A DNA stretch of 64,000 nucleotides. Source: Choristoneura fumiferana (lineage: Eukaryota > Arthropoda > Insecta > Lepidoptera > Tortricidae). The DNA lies in assembly GCF_025370935.1 (NCBI RefSeq), contig NC_133490.1, positions 12,506,357-12,570,356 on the forward strand, written 5' to 3'. Positions 42,530 through 53,004 of the stretch are shown one piece after another. The stretch's first letter is position 1; each line of letters opens with the position of its first letter. The notes below the pieces were generated by a model, which worked only from the letters and a program-made list of their open reading frames with translations, did no database searches and was not told the origin of the DNA. Position numbers and translations under genes: made by a program.

Positions 42530-43611
42530 ACTAAGTAATACATTTCACGCGCGACAAATAGGACTACAATATGTAAACTACATAATTACAATGATGATGT
42601 TGATAATCTTGAACCTTCACAATTCAATCCCATTACATCAAAAGTGTTCCTGAGTACATCCAATTCTGGTTTTATGAGAGATACAGTCCATTTCTGTTTT
42701 TATTATAAAGCATCTCTAAGCCACTATTCATCTACTTCGGCCCGTGATTACTCGATTAGCCAGTTACAGATTAGCAGGCAGTAATGATGTGTTTAATAGA
42801 TGAATGGCACTTACGCCACTGTTCGGAGGCAGGAAATATTCCGGGTCATTGTCCGAACTAGGGCCAAAATGATGAAGTGTTTATTCGAAGCATTTGTTGA
42901 GATAATAATTTTTCATGACACTTGTTCGTAAACAAACAGTGTAGTAGCAGGCTAACTTGGATGGCTATCTAGTTGAATTGAAACTTTGATTTCACTAAGT
43001 TCCCACGATAAGTGGTGCAATTACTGCAGCTCAAAGAACCCACCACTTTAAAACATAACGCCTTATATCAAGCACATAGTATGTCATAACTTCAAACAAC
43101 ACAATCCCAAACTTAATAAAATCCCGCGTAAAGCTCGAAAACATAAACAGAATCCATTAAGCTCATTTTAAAAGTCCAATTACCGATTAGCGATGCTTTC
43201 AGTCGTTTTAATAAGTCCATTAAAATCTGCCGGTGTGCGCACCATACTTCGCGCTCATAAACAGCTCCACGAAGTAGGGTGACCATCGTAAAAGTGTAAA
43301 GTGTTAGTGTTGTTTTACAAGTTACTTGTGTGGCTATTAACTGTGTCCGCGTAAAACCCTGGAGTATTTGCGGGTGACAAGCGATAACGAAGTAGAAATA
43401 GAACGTGTGAAATATTAGCTGTAAGTTGCGAAGTGGAGAGTTAGTGTGGTCCAATCTACGGGAAGTGGATATTTTGTTTTTATGCGCGCCGGTGGCAATA
43501 GTCCTGAATGTGTTGGCTAGCAGGGTGGACAGTGGCATTACAGCGCACTAGGCCAAAATACATTTGAATATATGTCTATACTAACATAGTTATATAAGTA
43601 CTTCTCTGTTA
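42530..43611. other. Unassigned, with a 141-codon open frame
   Basis: A minus-strand frame at 43,113-43,538 (141 codons) is one of the longest non-simple frames in the window that no transposon explains. I recognise no domain, it is Leu/Thr/Phe-rich, and no good splice or promoter context stands out. Probably chance; listed because it lies in non-repetitive DNA. Confidence 0.25.
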
Positions 43612-43740
43612 CTTTTTTTTTTATTCGACTTGATGGCAAACGAGCAAGTGGGTTTCCTGATGGTAAGAGATCACCACCGCCCATAAACATCTGCAACACC
43701 AGGGGTATTGCAGATGCGTTGCTAACCTAGAGGCCTAACA
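43612..43740 (+). repeat. Dispersed repeat family C, 5' part
   Basis: TTATTCGACTTGATGGCAAA, GAGATCACCACCGCCCATAA, CACCAGGGGTATTGCAGATG, then cut at CTAGAGGCCTAA. Confidence 0.8.
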
Positions 43741-43859
43741 ATATAATGGATCGTATGACGTCTGAAATAAACAATTTTTATTTTATTTTATTTTTATTAA
43801 AATTTATTTTACTATTCTATCTTAGTAATATAATAAATGAAAAAAAATTGTGAGTATAT

Positions 43860-44115
43860 ATGTGTATGGTTTTTCTCCTTCACACTAAAAACAGCGTACC
43901 GATTTGGATTAAAGTTGATATGTAAATAGATGGACGTCTCGAATTACACAAAGGCTATTTCTAATCCTGATATTCTCAAGGCATCGGAATAAAATTTGAA
44001 AATCTTAAACGTTAGGTTTGGAGACATGAAATTTGGCACGGTTGTTTTGAATGCAACGTCAATATAAACCACGATCTAATTTTCGGGAATTCCCATTAAT
44101 TATTAGTAAAATATT
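43860..44115 (+). mobile_element. Helitron-like element, heavily diverged
   Basis: Follows the order of the copy at 22,735: TTCTCCTTCACACTAAAAAC, GATATGTAAATAGATGGAC, CTGATATTCTCAAGGCATCG, TTTTCGGGAATTCCC. Ends not preserved. Confidence 0.45.
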
Positions 44116-44129
44116 TGAATTTAAATTCA

Positions 44130-44540
44130 ACTACCGGGTTCAATTGACTTAGTACAGAAATTATTTATAGATTTCAAGAAAAAAACATTATGGCAATTGA
44201 TCATCATGGCAAAACTTACGTTATGAGTTTTAATATCTATACTACAGATTCCAATATTGACCCATCTCCATGGCTCAAAATCAGAACCTTTCCAAATAAT
44301 CAAACGTATCCGCTTATGTCTTCAAACTTGTGGCACACTATAGTCGCAGTAAAGTCATCTGTGGACCGGACAGAAGCTGTTAATGCACTTGCCGTACGAC
44401 ACACACAAAAGAGTGCCTCACTGCACACTCTGAAAGAGGGCACCGAGGTTCAGGCACATGTCCTACCCCCGGCGAGGAAGCGGTAGATAGATAGAAACTT
44501 TAATCTTCATAACAAAAAATATTAAAAAACAAAAACATAA
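44130..44540. other. Unassigned, 98-codon frame
   Basis: Plus-strand frame 44,190-44,486 starts MAIDHHGKTYVMSFNIYTTD and ends in PPARKR. No domain recognised and nothing similar elsewhere in the window; probability of being a gene is low. Confidence 0.25.
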
Positions 44541-44544
44541 AGCG

Positions 44545-44705
44545 AAGCCACTGACTATTTTCTCGCACCAGACACGAATAATAAATACAGATCCCGTGTC
44601 AGTAAAAGAGATGCACATAGCAATAGCTAATCCTGTTCGCACAACCGGCCGAGAACCCTTTGCACTCCCTCTGTACTAGTTTGTCGTAGCGTCAAGAGAT
44701 CACAA
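44545..44705 (+). mobile_element. Harbinger-like MITE (family K), left part of broken copy
   Basis: TGACTATTTTCTCGC, GATCCCGTGTCAGTAAAAGA and TTTGTCGTAGCG follow 58,605-58,770 with many differences. The right part lies at 45,471-45,592. Confidence 0.6.
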
Positions 44706-44752
44706 TTACTACCACTATTGGTACTTATCATGCTAACGAGTAATAATTCTTT

Positions 44753-45204
44753 TACGGGATGACCGTAAAAGTAAAAATTTGGAATTGAAATAAAAAAATA
44801 CCAAAAAGATTCCAAAAATCCCATTCTTAAATTTGATTGCTTAGTAACGATATCTCTTGTCCGGGTGCGCGGTTAGTTCCAATGAGGTGCCGAAAAAAGT
44901 TTCTCGATGAGTGCTACGGCCTAGATGTCGCTAGCGTCACTGCTTAAGGACTAAGTAAGAAAAACAAGCTGAGATATGAGGTGCATAGGGGAAATTCGTG
45001 TCGGTACCGTTGGACCATCAGTGGTGTAGCGGGTATTAGACGCGGTACGGATTACCGAGGACCTGGGTTCGATTCCCAGTGATGTCTTATTTTCTGTGCA
45101 TCTGTATTTAGTTTGTATTTTCAATTTAGGTATTACGGGATGACCGTAAGTAAAAATTTGGAATTGAAATAAAAAATACAAAAGATTCCAAAAACCACTC
45201 TTAA
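44753..45204 (+). mobile_element. Composite tRNA-like repeat, copy 3, with direct terminal repeats
   Basis: Two direct repeats (44,753-44,830 and 45,134-45,204), each starting TACGGGATGACCGTAA and containing GTAAAAATTTGGAATTGAAA, flank a 300-bp centre. The centre matches the reverse complement of 1-260, including the tRNA-like module 45,013-45,086 (one G lost from the acceptor end). It could be a short LTR-like (TRIM-like) element, or a tandem SINE array. Confidence 0.7.
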
Positions 45205-45470
45205 TAATTTCGACGTTTCGGCCACATTACAGTGGCCGTGGTCACGAGTAGACTGAACACGACAACAAAAACAATAAGACAAGAGCTATCAAAAATAAAA
45301 CTAAACTAGAACTAGACTCGAAATAGACTCGTATCAGACGTATCAAACGAAACTAGAAATAGACTCGTATCAGATATTTATGCACGCTTGTTGTGTCAGA
45401 TATTGGTGCTGGTGACTGTATCTAAGAGAGATTTATTTATTTATTTATAAAAAAAAGCTTCTCGTGTCGA
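45205..45470. other. Unassigned
   Basis: TTCGACGTTTCGGCCACATT and ACAGTGGCCGTGGTCACGAG are reminiscent of a dispersed lepidopteran repeat, but only faint traces occur elsewhere (60,930). Confidence 0.35.
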
Positions 45471-45592
45471 CTTACAGATCCTGTAGCGACGGCAAAACTA
45501 AGAACTATGCACTCGTTTCTCGCCGTCCGCCAACTCGTTTCTAGTTTCTAGCTCCACTCGCTTTTCGTTCATCGTCGGTAGTGGAACAAGTG
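45471..45592 (+). mobile_element. Harbinger-like MITE (family K), right part of broken copy
   Basis: ACTCGTTTCTAGTTTCTAGC, TTCATCGTCGGTAGTGGAAC and terminal ACAAGTGCC match the right end at 58,985. Confidence 0.65.
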
Positions 45593-45750
45593 CCTGAAGT
45601 AAGCGCAATATGTGATTGGCTTTTGGAATTGATTTTTCTCAGCAAATGGTTTGTTGTAGCAATTACTGGTGCAATTTCATGTTGTGGTGAACTTTACTTT
45701 GCTGTTTTGATCAGGATTGAAGAAAATTTAATGTAATTTCTTATAGCCTG

Positions 45751-45939
45751 TACCCTTAGTGCAAGTTTCGGTTACAAAATACGTCTCGATCGCGTTCGCG
45801 TTAAAATCTCAATTTGTATGGAAACACGAACATCGCAAACGTTCCGCTAGAGGCGCTGTTCGTGTTTCCATATAAATTGAGATTTTAACGCGAACACGAT
45901 CGAGACGTATTTTGTAATCGAAAACTTACACTAGGGGTA
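45751..45939. mobile_element. Hairpin MITE (family M), second copy
   Basis: TIRs TACCCTTAGTGCAAG and CTTACACTAGGGGTA; CTG on both sides as a 3-bp target duplication. The loop segment reads CGTTCCGCTAGAGGCGCTGT here and its reverse complement in the copy at 41,841, so the copies are inserted in opposite orientation. Confidence 0.88.
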
Positions 45940-45944
45940 CTGGT

Positions 45945-47638
45945 CATTCTACAGTTTTTTTTGGAAATAATTAGATGTCAGGATATTTTGTTTGTATATG
46001 GCTTTTACATGTCATTTTAAGAACCTATATTTTCGAATCCACCAAAATTTGGTTCCAGAAGATGGTAAAAAAATCGTACCCTAAAATAGATGTTTTTTTT
46101 AACAAAAATTTTATCAGTAAATTTACTGTCAAAATATGTTTGAATAATTCAGTTTTTAGACTCGCAAGATGAATCCACCAATATATCTAACAGTAATTTT
46201 AAAAAAAACCACTCAAGTGATTATTTTGTAATACGTCTAAATTTCTATTAGGAAAAAAATAAAATAAGATTTTTTAAAGTCACATATTACCAAGAAATTG
46301 GATTTTAAATCATTATCATTTAAAATCCAACAATAGATATGATTGGAAATTAGGTATTTTGTTAAACCAATATAACATTAGCAGCAAAAATAAGTACAAA
46401 ATGTCTCAAGGCACGTTAAAATGACATAGGTACCTAAACTTTAACTATACTTTATCTTTTATGCCCCTATCGTAATATTTTTTTTAATTTTTACTTTAGA
46501 AAATATGAAGCCTTTTTTAAAGTTACTTTAAAAAAAATAAGTGAATTTTACATGTGTTACAAAGAGCATAAATAAAACTAGTAAATTATAAAGTAAATAG
46601 GCTTATAGCAATTTCGCGTGATTTTTACAGATTATTTTTATAAAATTGTACTGCCGCGGTGATAAATTTTGGTGGATTATTGAAGAATATATTTACAAAT
46701 TATCTGACCTAATTTTTAATGCAAAAAATTGCTTATTTGAATTAATGTTGATTTAACTTAGAGCGAAGGCGTTAGGTGACTGGGGTATAACTATAATGTT
46801 CATGTTGTTTACGTTTTATGATAATGCCAAGTATTTTACATAGATGGCGATGGCAACCATCTTCAGAACAAAGTTTGGGAGGTAGTGTAAGGGTACAAGC
46901 ACGTGTTATGGATTGACGAAGACTCAGGTTTGATTACCGCCTCCAGCATAATGTTTTTTTCTGGGGTTTTAAATGTATTCTCGTTACAGTATAGGTAGCT
47001 ACGAGTATTTTAATATTTAATCTAAGTATTTTTTAATACTATTTTTTCAATAATATTATTTCAATAATATTCTTAAATAAATTTCAATACTAAAATACTA
47101 AATAAATAAGTGTAAGTTCTAGTATAGTTATTGAGTGTAAAATTTTTATTAAGTAATAAATTATTCTATTGATATTTTTATGAGACAATAAAATATTATT
47201 ATAATATATTTATTTTTATTAATATACAAATAAAACAAATCTTCATTATTGCCAAATACCGAATCTGCTAAGCTAAAATGAAATTTTCAAAACGCAGCAT
47301 TTCTTAGATTAAATTTTCAGTATTAATGTCAGAAATTCCATTGCCCTGCTAGCCCCGAACCCGGCTGCAAATAGTTCAACTTCGCAATGAAATGCCGCGC
47401 TCGCATTCGTCAAGCGTTATGTGCTTAGGCCGAAAGCTGGCAGTATGAAGGCCCATGACGCAAGGGCATAGATAAAACAGTTTATTACAAAAAACAAATA
47501 TACAGTACCTACAATGAATTTACAAAATAGACAAAAATCCGGGTACATAGCAGACGGTTTTATTCCATACAAGATATCTGCCAGACGACCATTAACCACC
47601 ATCACCCTTTAAAGTTTCTGTAGTAATTATACAGCTTT
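45945..47638. other. No recognised gene; AT-rich
   Basis: Very AT-rich (many TATT/AATA words at 47,000-47,220). 46,890-46,945 contains a weak B-box-like GACTCAGGTTTGATTACC but no tRNA fold. Nothing else supported. Confidence 0.5.
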
Positions 47639-47647
47639 AACACCTGT

Positions 47648-47965
47648 ATTGTCTGTCTTTAAGCCGTGGTGGCCTAGTGGTTTGACCTATCGCCTCTCAA
47701 ACAGAGGGTCGTGGGTTCAAACCCCGGCTCGCACCTCTGAGTTTTTCGAAATTCATGTGCGGAATTACATTTGAAATTTACCACGAGCTTTGCGGTGAAG
47801 GAAAACATCGTGAGAAACCTGCACAAACCTGCGAAGAAATTCAATGGTGCGTGTGAAGTTCCCATCCGCACTGGGCCCGCGTGGAACTATGGCCCAAGCC
47901 CTCTTGTTCTGAGAGGAGGCCTGTGCCCAGCAGTGGGACGTATATAGGCTGGGATGATGATGATG
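47648..47965 (+). mobile_element. SINE family A, full length with 5' filler
   Basis: Intact head, body and GAT tail. AACACCTGT at 47,639-47,647 and 47,966-47,974 is a target duplication. About 14 bp (ATTGTCTGTCTTTA) lie between the left duplication and the usual SINE start. Confidence 0.92.
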
Positions 47966-48009
47966 AACACCTGTTAATATACAGGTAATTTAAGGTGAAA
48001 GAAGGGGAA

Positions 48010-48115
48010 AACGAGCATTCAATTCACCTGATGGGACGTAATGACCACCACTCATAGACACCTGCAACATGGGAGGTATCACAAGATACGTTGTCGGCCC
48101 TTTGGAAGACAGATC
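48010..48115 (+). repeat. Dispersed repeat family D, partial
   Basis: CGAGCATTCAATTCACCTGA, ACCACCACTCATAGACACCT and CACAAGATACGTTGTCGGCC parallel 5,551-5,640. Confidence 0.6.
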
Positions 48116-48166
48116 CTTGTATTTTAGATTTAAGTATCTATTATATCTATACAATATCTTTATTAA

Positions 48167-48352
48167 TAACCTAACCTAATCAAATTAGAAAAATTAGAAT
48201 TCCCCTGACATTGTCATTTTCAAAGTCCAACCTCTCAAAAACGGCTGAACCGATTTTTATCAAACATAACTAAAACCACCGCAAAAAAACTCACTTCCAC
48301 GTAAAAAAATACATATATTTACCCGTTTAAGAGCTACGATGCTGCAGACCGA
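48167..48352 (-). repeat. CCCCCGACG repeat (family H), diverged
   Basis: TAACCTAACCTAATC at the left, then CAACCTCTCAAAAACGGCTG, ACCGCAAAAAAACTCAC and GTTTAAGAGCTACGATG on the plus strand. It resembles the copy at 19,028 more than that at 22,391 (both share GCGGTGGTTTTTAG-type text). Confidence 0.65.
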
Positions 48353-48409
48353 CATTATTTTATTATTTAACTTTTAAAAATCCCTTTATTTTACGTCAAG
48401 TTATAACTC

Positions 48410-48616
48410 ATTAAGTTATTACATTTGAAATTTACCACGAGCTTTGCGGTGAAGGAAAACATCGTGAGGAACCTGCACAAACCTGCGAAGCGATTCAATG
48501 GTGCGTGCGAAGTTCCCAATCCGCACTGGGCCCGCGTGGGAACTATGGCCCAAGCCCTCTAGTTCTGAGAGGAGGCCTGTGCCCAGCAGTGGGACGTATA
48601 TAGGCTGGGATGATGA
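48410..48616 (+). mobile_element. SINE family A, 5'-truncated
   Basis: Begins in the body (ATTACATTTGAAATTTACCA) without the tRNA head and ends GGGATGATGA. TTATAACTC at 48,401-48,409 and 48,617-48,625 is the target duplication; about 8 bp of filler precede the SINE sequence. Confidence 0.92.
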
Positions 48617-48639
48617 TTATAACTCGAGTTTCTCGCCAC

Positions 48640-49090
48640 CGCCCCTCGGCCTATAAGATACTCGACTGTACTTGTAAATTTGTCGGGACTCCAGCCCTTC
48701 TGAATAATTGAGATGATCGACGCAGCTTAGATGCGATAAGTCTCTCGAGCCTGGATTGAGGGCTGCGGTGCTTGATCCATCCTGGACTAAAAGGGGGAGA
48801 TGCGGACTATTTTGAAAGAAAGAGAGAAAGAAGAAAACATTTATTCGTGACATGACATGACGTGACGTGACATGGGTAAGAATAATAATAATAAAAATAG
48901 AATTCGCGCTGTCATCGTTCATCCACCATTACGTCTCATATTTCGTTTTCTAGAATGTTTACCGTACAACCTTCGATCAACAATGCGTACTAGATTCAAC
49001 GTCACAGCTTTGAAAGCGGTTAGAGAAATAAGAGCACAAAATAAATTGTGCACACCACTGCCAACGTGCGGACGTGAATAATACCACAAT
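48640..49090. other. Unassigned, possibly old LINE tail
   Basis: GAAAGAAAGAGAGAAAGAAG and AAAACATTTATTCGTGACAT on the plus strand would be an inverted AATAAA-type LINE tail. The DNA to its left is GC-richer (TGATCCATCCTGGACTAAAA) with no recognisable motif. Confidence 0.35.
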
Positions 49091-49378
49091 TCATCCCAGC
49101 CTATATACGTCCCAATGCTGGGCACAGGCCTCCTCTCAGAACAAGAGGGCTTGGGCCATAGTTCCCACGCTGGCCCAGTGCGGATTGGGAACTTCACACG
49201 CACCATTGAATCGCTTCGCAGGTTTGTGCAGGTTTCCTCACGATGTTTTCCTTCACCGCAATTTCTAATGTAATTTCGCACATGAATTCCGAAAAACTCA
49301 AGAGGTGCGAGCCGGGATTTGAAACCCACGATCCTCTGCTTGAGAGGCCATAGGTCAAACCACTTGGCCACCACGGCC
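49091..49378 (-). mobile_element. SINE family A, nearly full length
   Basis: From TCATCCCAGCCTATATACGT to the head GGTCAAACCACTTGGCC, with a deletion of about 20 bp in the CACGAGCTTTGCGG region. Confidence 0.93.
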
Positions 49379-49389
49379 TTAAGAGTAAT

Positions 49390-49744
49390 GGAATAAAATA
49401 ACTTCATATATGCTGGGTAATCGGCTTAAATTGTCTTTTTATGCTTTAGGCAATCAGGTGTCAACAGCTACAAACAAAAAAGTTTCTATTTTTTTTTTAT
49501 CATTTTAATTATATAAAACTATAAATTGTTTCCGCTCTTGATATTTTATTTTCTCTAGCATTAAACCCATATTCTTCTCGACGTGTCTATCCACCTTCAC
49601 CGTACCGGCTCGGGTAGCTATATTATGACTGGCTCAGGTAAAATGGCTCATTTTATGCTTTTGTTGTACAACCTACTATAATTTTGTCCAGGAGAAAGTG
49701 TATGGGCACGTATCTGAATATAGAAAATTGAAATATCGATAGTT
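49390..49744. other. No recognised feature
   Basis: AT-rich; nothing supported. Confidence 0.5.
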
Positions 49745-49951
49745 AAAATATCGAACCTAACCTAACATTTTTTTTTTGTGAAAATGCTTTATGCATACTT
49801 CCGTGGAAAGTTATGTGGGACTCTCTGAACTTAGCATACCCACTAAAACACATCGGCGTTTCTCCACTCTGCCGTTATGGGAGCGCCATGGGATCGCGGA
49901 CATTCAACCATGACGCTCCCCTAACCTAACCTAACCTACTTTCGATATTTT
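49745..49951. repeat. TATCGA-flanked segment with CCTAA repeats
   Basis: AAAATATCGA (49,745) and TCGATATTTT (49,942) are inverted. Next to each is a short CCTAA run: CCTAACCTAAC on the left and CCTAACCTAACCTAACCTA on the right, both reading CCTAA on the plus strand. CCTAA is the complement of the insect telomere unit TTAGG, but the runs are too short to call telomeric. Confidence 0.5.
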
Positions 49952-50217
49952 GACCGTCGACTTTTTAACAACTAAGAAAATTGATAATGAATCGTACAAA
50001 ATCATAAATTTGATTGAGAAAAGGAAAAATACGTGTCGAATAATTTCTGACAATCCGACTGACAAATTAATAGTACATTACTGTAGAGGCCGGGAAGTAG
50101 GGGGTTGACGGCCAAGCAAATATAGACGGATAGGGATGCGAGGCCGGAAACCTCACGTTCCGGCCGAGGCTTGTATAGTCCTTTTCTCAAATATGATATG
50201 AAATAAAATAAAATAAA

Positions 50218-50470
50218 AGCTGGCGGGACGCAAGTCTCTTCGCCTTGTTGTGTGCGCGCGTGTTCCGCTGGCTGCTGGCGCGGCGGCTGCCGGGCGGGTG
50301 CTGCTGGCGTAGGCCGTATCGCAGAGCTCGCGTTGAAACAAAAGACGGTCGCATTGCCGGCCAGCGGCCGAAAAAATTGTATGAAATCTCTTTGCAGGCC
50401 GCTAGAGTGAGCGCGCGCCGGCAGCCGAGCTGCAGCGCCTGCAGCGCGATACTTCCCAGCCTATTACGTA
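50218..50470. other. GC-rich island
   Basis: A roughly 250-bp block rich in G and C (GGCGCGGCGGCTGCCGGGCG, GAGCGCGCGCCGGCAGCCGA) in otherwise AT-rich DNA. Both strands are open in one frame (50,245-50,532 plus; 50,187-50,480 minus). TCTCTTTGCAG at 50,388-50,398 could be a splice acceptor on plus. No domain recognised. It could be an untranslated first exon, a CpG-type promoter, or foreign or repeat DNA. Confidence 0.35.
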
Positions 50471-50534
50471 TTTGTAACACAATTTATTTCATGTCGTGTT
50501 TGAGAAAATATAATATTATTTTTACCCTATAATC

Positions 50535-51000
50535 TTCCAGGCATCATAATTCCAAGTAAAAGCTAACTTCCAGTAATAATATTAGTGATCCCAATTAAAT
50601 ACTAAATATCTTGGCCCGCGCCGTATACAGAATTAAAAGCAAATATCAATTCTTGGAAGCCAATTTGATCAAATTAATTTGTTTTTCCAAATTGGTTTTT
50701 ACAAGTCCTCTTGGGGGGTGGGAGGGGGATCAAAGAGATCGGGACGAAACGCTGACTTTAATTATATCATGTACTACGTTTATGTTGATTTTTTTCCGTG
50801 CTTTTCCTAATTTTTCGGCGTCTTCAAACTTTTTGCTTAGATGTTCTTGATTAGGTGGTTAATTAGATTTTAGTCTTATTTATTATATTAAAATTTTTAT
50901 TTTTCAAAGGATCCCTACGGATTGGTTTATTACGATTAACTAGTCACTCAGAAAGCCTTATTATACATACCAAAGTTTACTATATTTGTGGATATACAGA
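50535..51000. other. No recognised feature
   Basis: A 79-codon frame at 50,611-50,850 shows no domain. AT-rich. Confidence 0.5.
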
Positions 51001-51130
51001 CATATTATATCTATTAGATTGATAGATGGGTTTGTGTGATTTGTATGTGTTAGTGTGGAGGTAGAGGAACTGCATGCACACACATTTCTCGCATAAACGT
51101 AGCTATCATAAGGTCGCGGGTGAGCAAAGC
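51001..51130 (-). repeat. Dispersed repeat (family J), copy 2
   Basis: Minus strand matches 19,491-19,600: CTCACCCGCGACCTTATGAT, GCAGTTCCTCTACCTCCACA, ACAAATCACACAAACCCATC. Confidence 0.65.
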
Positions 51131-51134
51131 AATT

Positions 51135-51508
51135 GTTTCAGTTTACCCACTACTTTTCCTATTGAAGAACTATTTCCAAGTTTCTAGCTCGTCTCTAGTG
51201 GATAGTGTTGCGAGCATCGCACTGGCCTGACAGCTGGCAGTTCATTAACTCAGTCCCTCGCGCCTGCGCTTCAGACACGCTGACAACGCCAGGAATCTAA
51301 AGCGAAACAATTTTATTTTCTACAAGCTTTTATTTAGCTTGCAGTTGGGTCGGCAGCAAAATTGGGTTACCGGTTCACTACAACCAAATGTAATAACAAG
51401 TTCTTAGTATGCCGCAATGTCAAAACAGATTAATTTCAAAATGTGTAAAATTCAAAATGACTTACATCTACTTCTTAAAACGCCGTATTCTTGACATGAC
51501 TTTAATTC
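51135..51508. other. No recognised feature
   Basis: No recurring repeat. ACCGGTTCACTACAACCAAA and TTCTTAGTATGCCGCAATGT resemble 17,170-17,240 (ACCAGTTCGCTACAACCAAA, TTCTTAGAACGTCGCAATG), so these two loci share a diverged unclassified repeat. Confidence 0.5.
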
Positions 51509-51932
51509 AATGAGGGCTATCGCGTATGAATTCGCCGCTAGAGGCGCTAGTGTAGCGTGAGGTCTCCGAAATGTCAAATCTCATAGTTTTTGGGTGAGTT
51601 ACGCGGGTTTATTTATAATTAGAATAATTTTGTGATATTTGCAATATCTGAAATTAATTTATGGCATAATGCGTTCCGGGGAATGAATGTCTGTTGTTTG
51701 AGACAGTTTTGTCTTTCGTAAACCTTTGTCCTCCCTTTTTTCCGAACAAAACGGGGACTATGCAACACTATGGCATGCTCGTTATTTTTATGGTACGGTT
51801 TTAAGGTGTATTAAATATGATTTTAATCTAAACTTTGTTTTCACGCCCGTAATAACAGACTTTGAAAGCCATACTTAAAAACCTCACGCAACAGTGCGCC
51901 ATCTAGTGAGACAAAAAACGATAGCCCTCATT
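51509..51932. mobile_element. MITE with AATGAGGGCTATCG ends, 424 bp
   Basis: Inverted ends AATGAGGGCTATCG and CGATAGCCCTCATT. The inside carries GAATTCGCCGCTAGAGGCGC, TTTGAGACAGTTTTGTC and AACAGTGCGCCATCTAGTG. I remember this text as recurring across many Lepidoptera. Single copy here; no transposase. Confidence 0.7.
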
Positions 51933-52036
51933 AACTTTATATAAAAATGTATCAATGTTAAAGATATATATATATAAAATCTTACTAAGCTGCAAGGAAA
52001 ATTATAAATTTTGTAATCATTCAAATTCAAAATACA

Positions 52037-52155
52037 AATGATTTGCCGCAATGAGCACTTTTACACGTCATTTTTTTAAACTACCAGCGCTTTCGGAAAG
52101 ACCACCATCATTGCAAGAAGAATGCGCCGCAAGAAACTTGGCAGAAAGTAATTTT
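52037..52155 (-). mobile_element. LINE 3'-end fragment (family L)
   Basis: Minus strand reads CAAGTTTCTTGCGGCGCATT, TTTCCGAAAGCGCTGGTAGT, close to 11,960-12,030. Confidence 0.65.
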
Positions 52156-52364
52156 TTCATAATAAGTAATATAATTACAAATAAAATACTTAAAAACTAT
52201 ATTATACAATTAAAGAAAAAAAAATACAAAAAATAATAATAATAATAAAATACAGGGATGTATGGGGGTGTATGGGGTGTATATGTATGGGGATCGTTAG
52301 CTGATCTCTTCCAACAATAATTCCACCATCACATTTAATTTTTCAATTCCAATCCTAAGTTATC

Positions 52365-52530
52365 GCCGAACGTGCAGCATGCATCCCGCTCTATTGTTGT
52401 CGCGCCACCATTGTCTGCTATCGGCTGTCGTGTCGGGCGACGTCGCGCGGTTGTCGCGTCGCCTTTGTTCACGCGACACCGCATTGTCTCGGGTTTAAAA
52501 GTGTATATAAGCGGTTTAGTCAATGTTACT
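52365..52530 (+). promoter_or_regulatory. GC-rich patch followed by a TATA-like box
   Basis: GTCGTGTCGGGCGACGTCGC and CGCGTCGCCTTTGTTCACGC, then TATATAAG at 52,504-52,511 and an AGTCAAT start-like word 8 bp later. The spacing is shorter than usual for an insect TATA promoter. Could be a retroelement promoter or chance. Confidence 0.2.
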
Positions 52531-52729
52531 TTTTATTTGCGGGTAGATGAGAAAACAAGTCAATGATACTTAACGCCTTAGAGCATCGCGGGCTTCCTAC
52601 GGAAGGGAGTAGCTATTCGCCGCGTTCCTCGCTGTCAAATTTTAATACTTTAAAAAATACAACATAATGTACTTTAGTTTTCTGTTAACCTTAGCGGTCC
52701 CCCGGATGACGCTTAGATAAAAAAATATT

Positions 52730-52846
52730 ACTAGGTACTTGTACTAAATTAACTTAGGCTAATTTTGTGGGAAATCAGCATATGATAGTCCTCGCGGGAT
52801 AGGGATAACCGAATTCTTCGCAGATGAAGTCGCGGGCAACAGCTAG
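52730..52846 (+). mobile_element. Helitron-like element 3' part
   Basis: GGATAGGGATAACCGAATTC, then GTCGCGGGCAACAGCTAG ending in CTAG. Confidence 0.6.
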
Positions 52847-53004
52847 GTAGTGCATAATTATTATTTACTTTTTAGTTGTCTTTTTTGGCGGCGTTTTTTT
52901 TATTTTTGCTGGCGTTGTTTTGTGTCGGGGTTTTTTAAATTTTTAATTTAATTTTTTTATTTCATGTTTTTTAACTGGTATTTTATTTTTTCAAAAGTGT
53001 ACTA

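Noticed and set aside
46890..46945. Weak tRNA-like sequence
   Set aside because: A B-box-like word is present but no acceptor or T stem can be formed.
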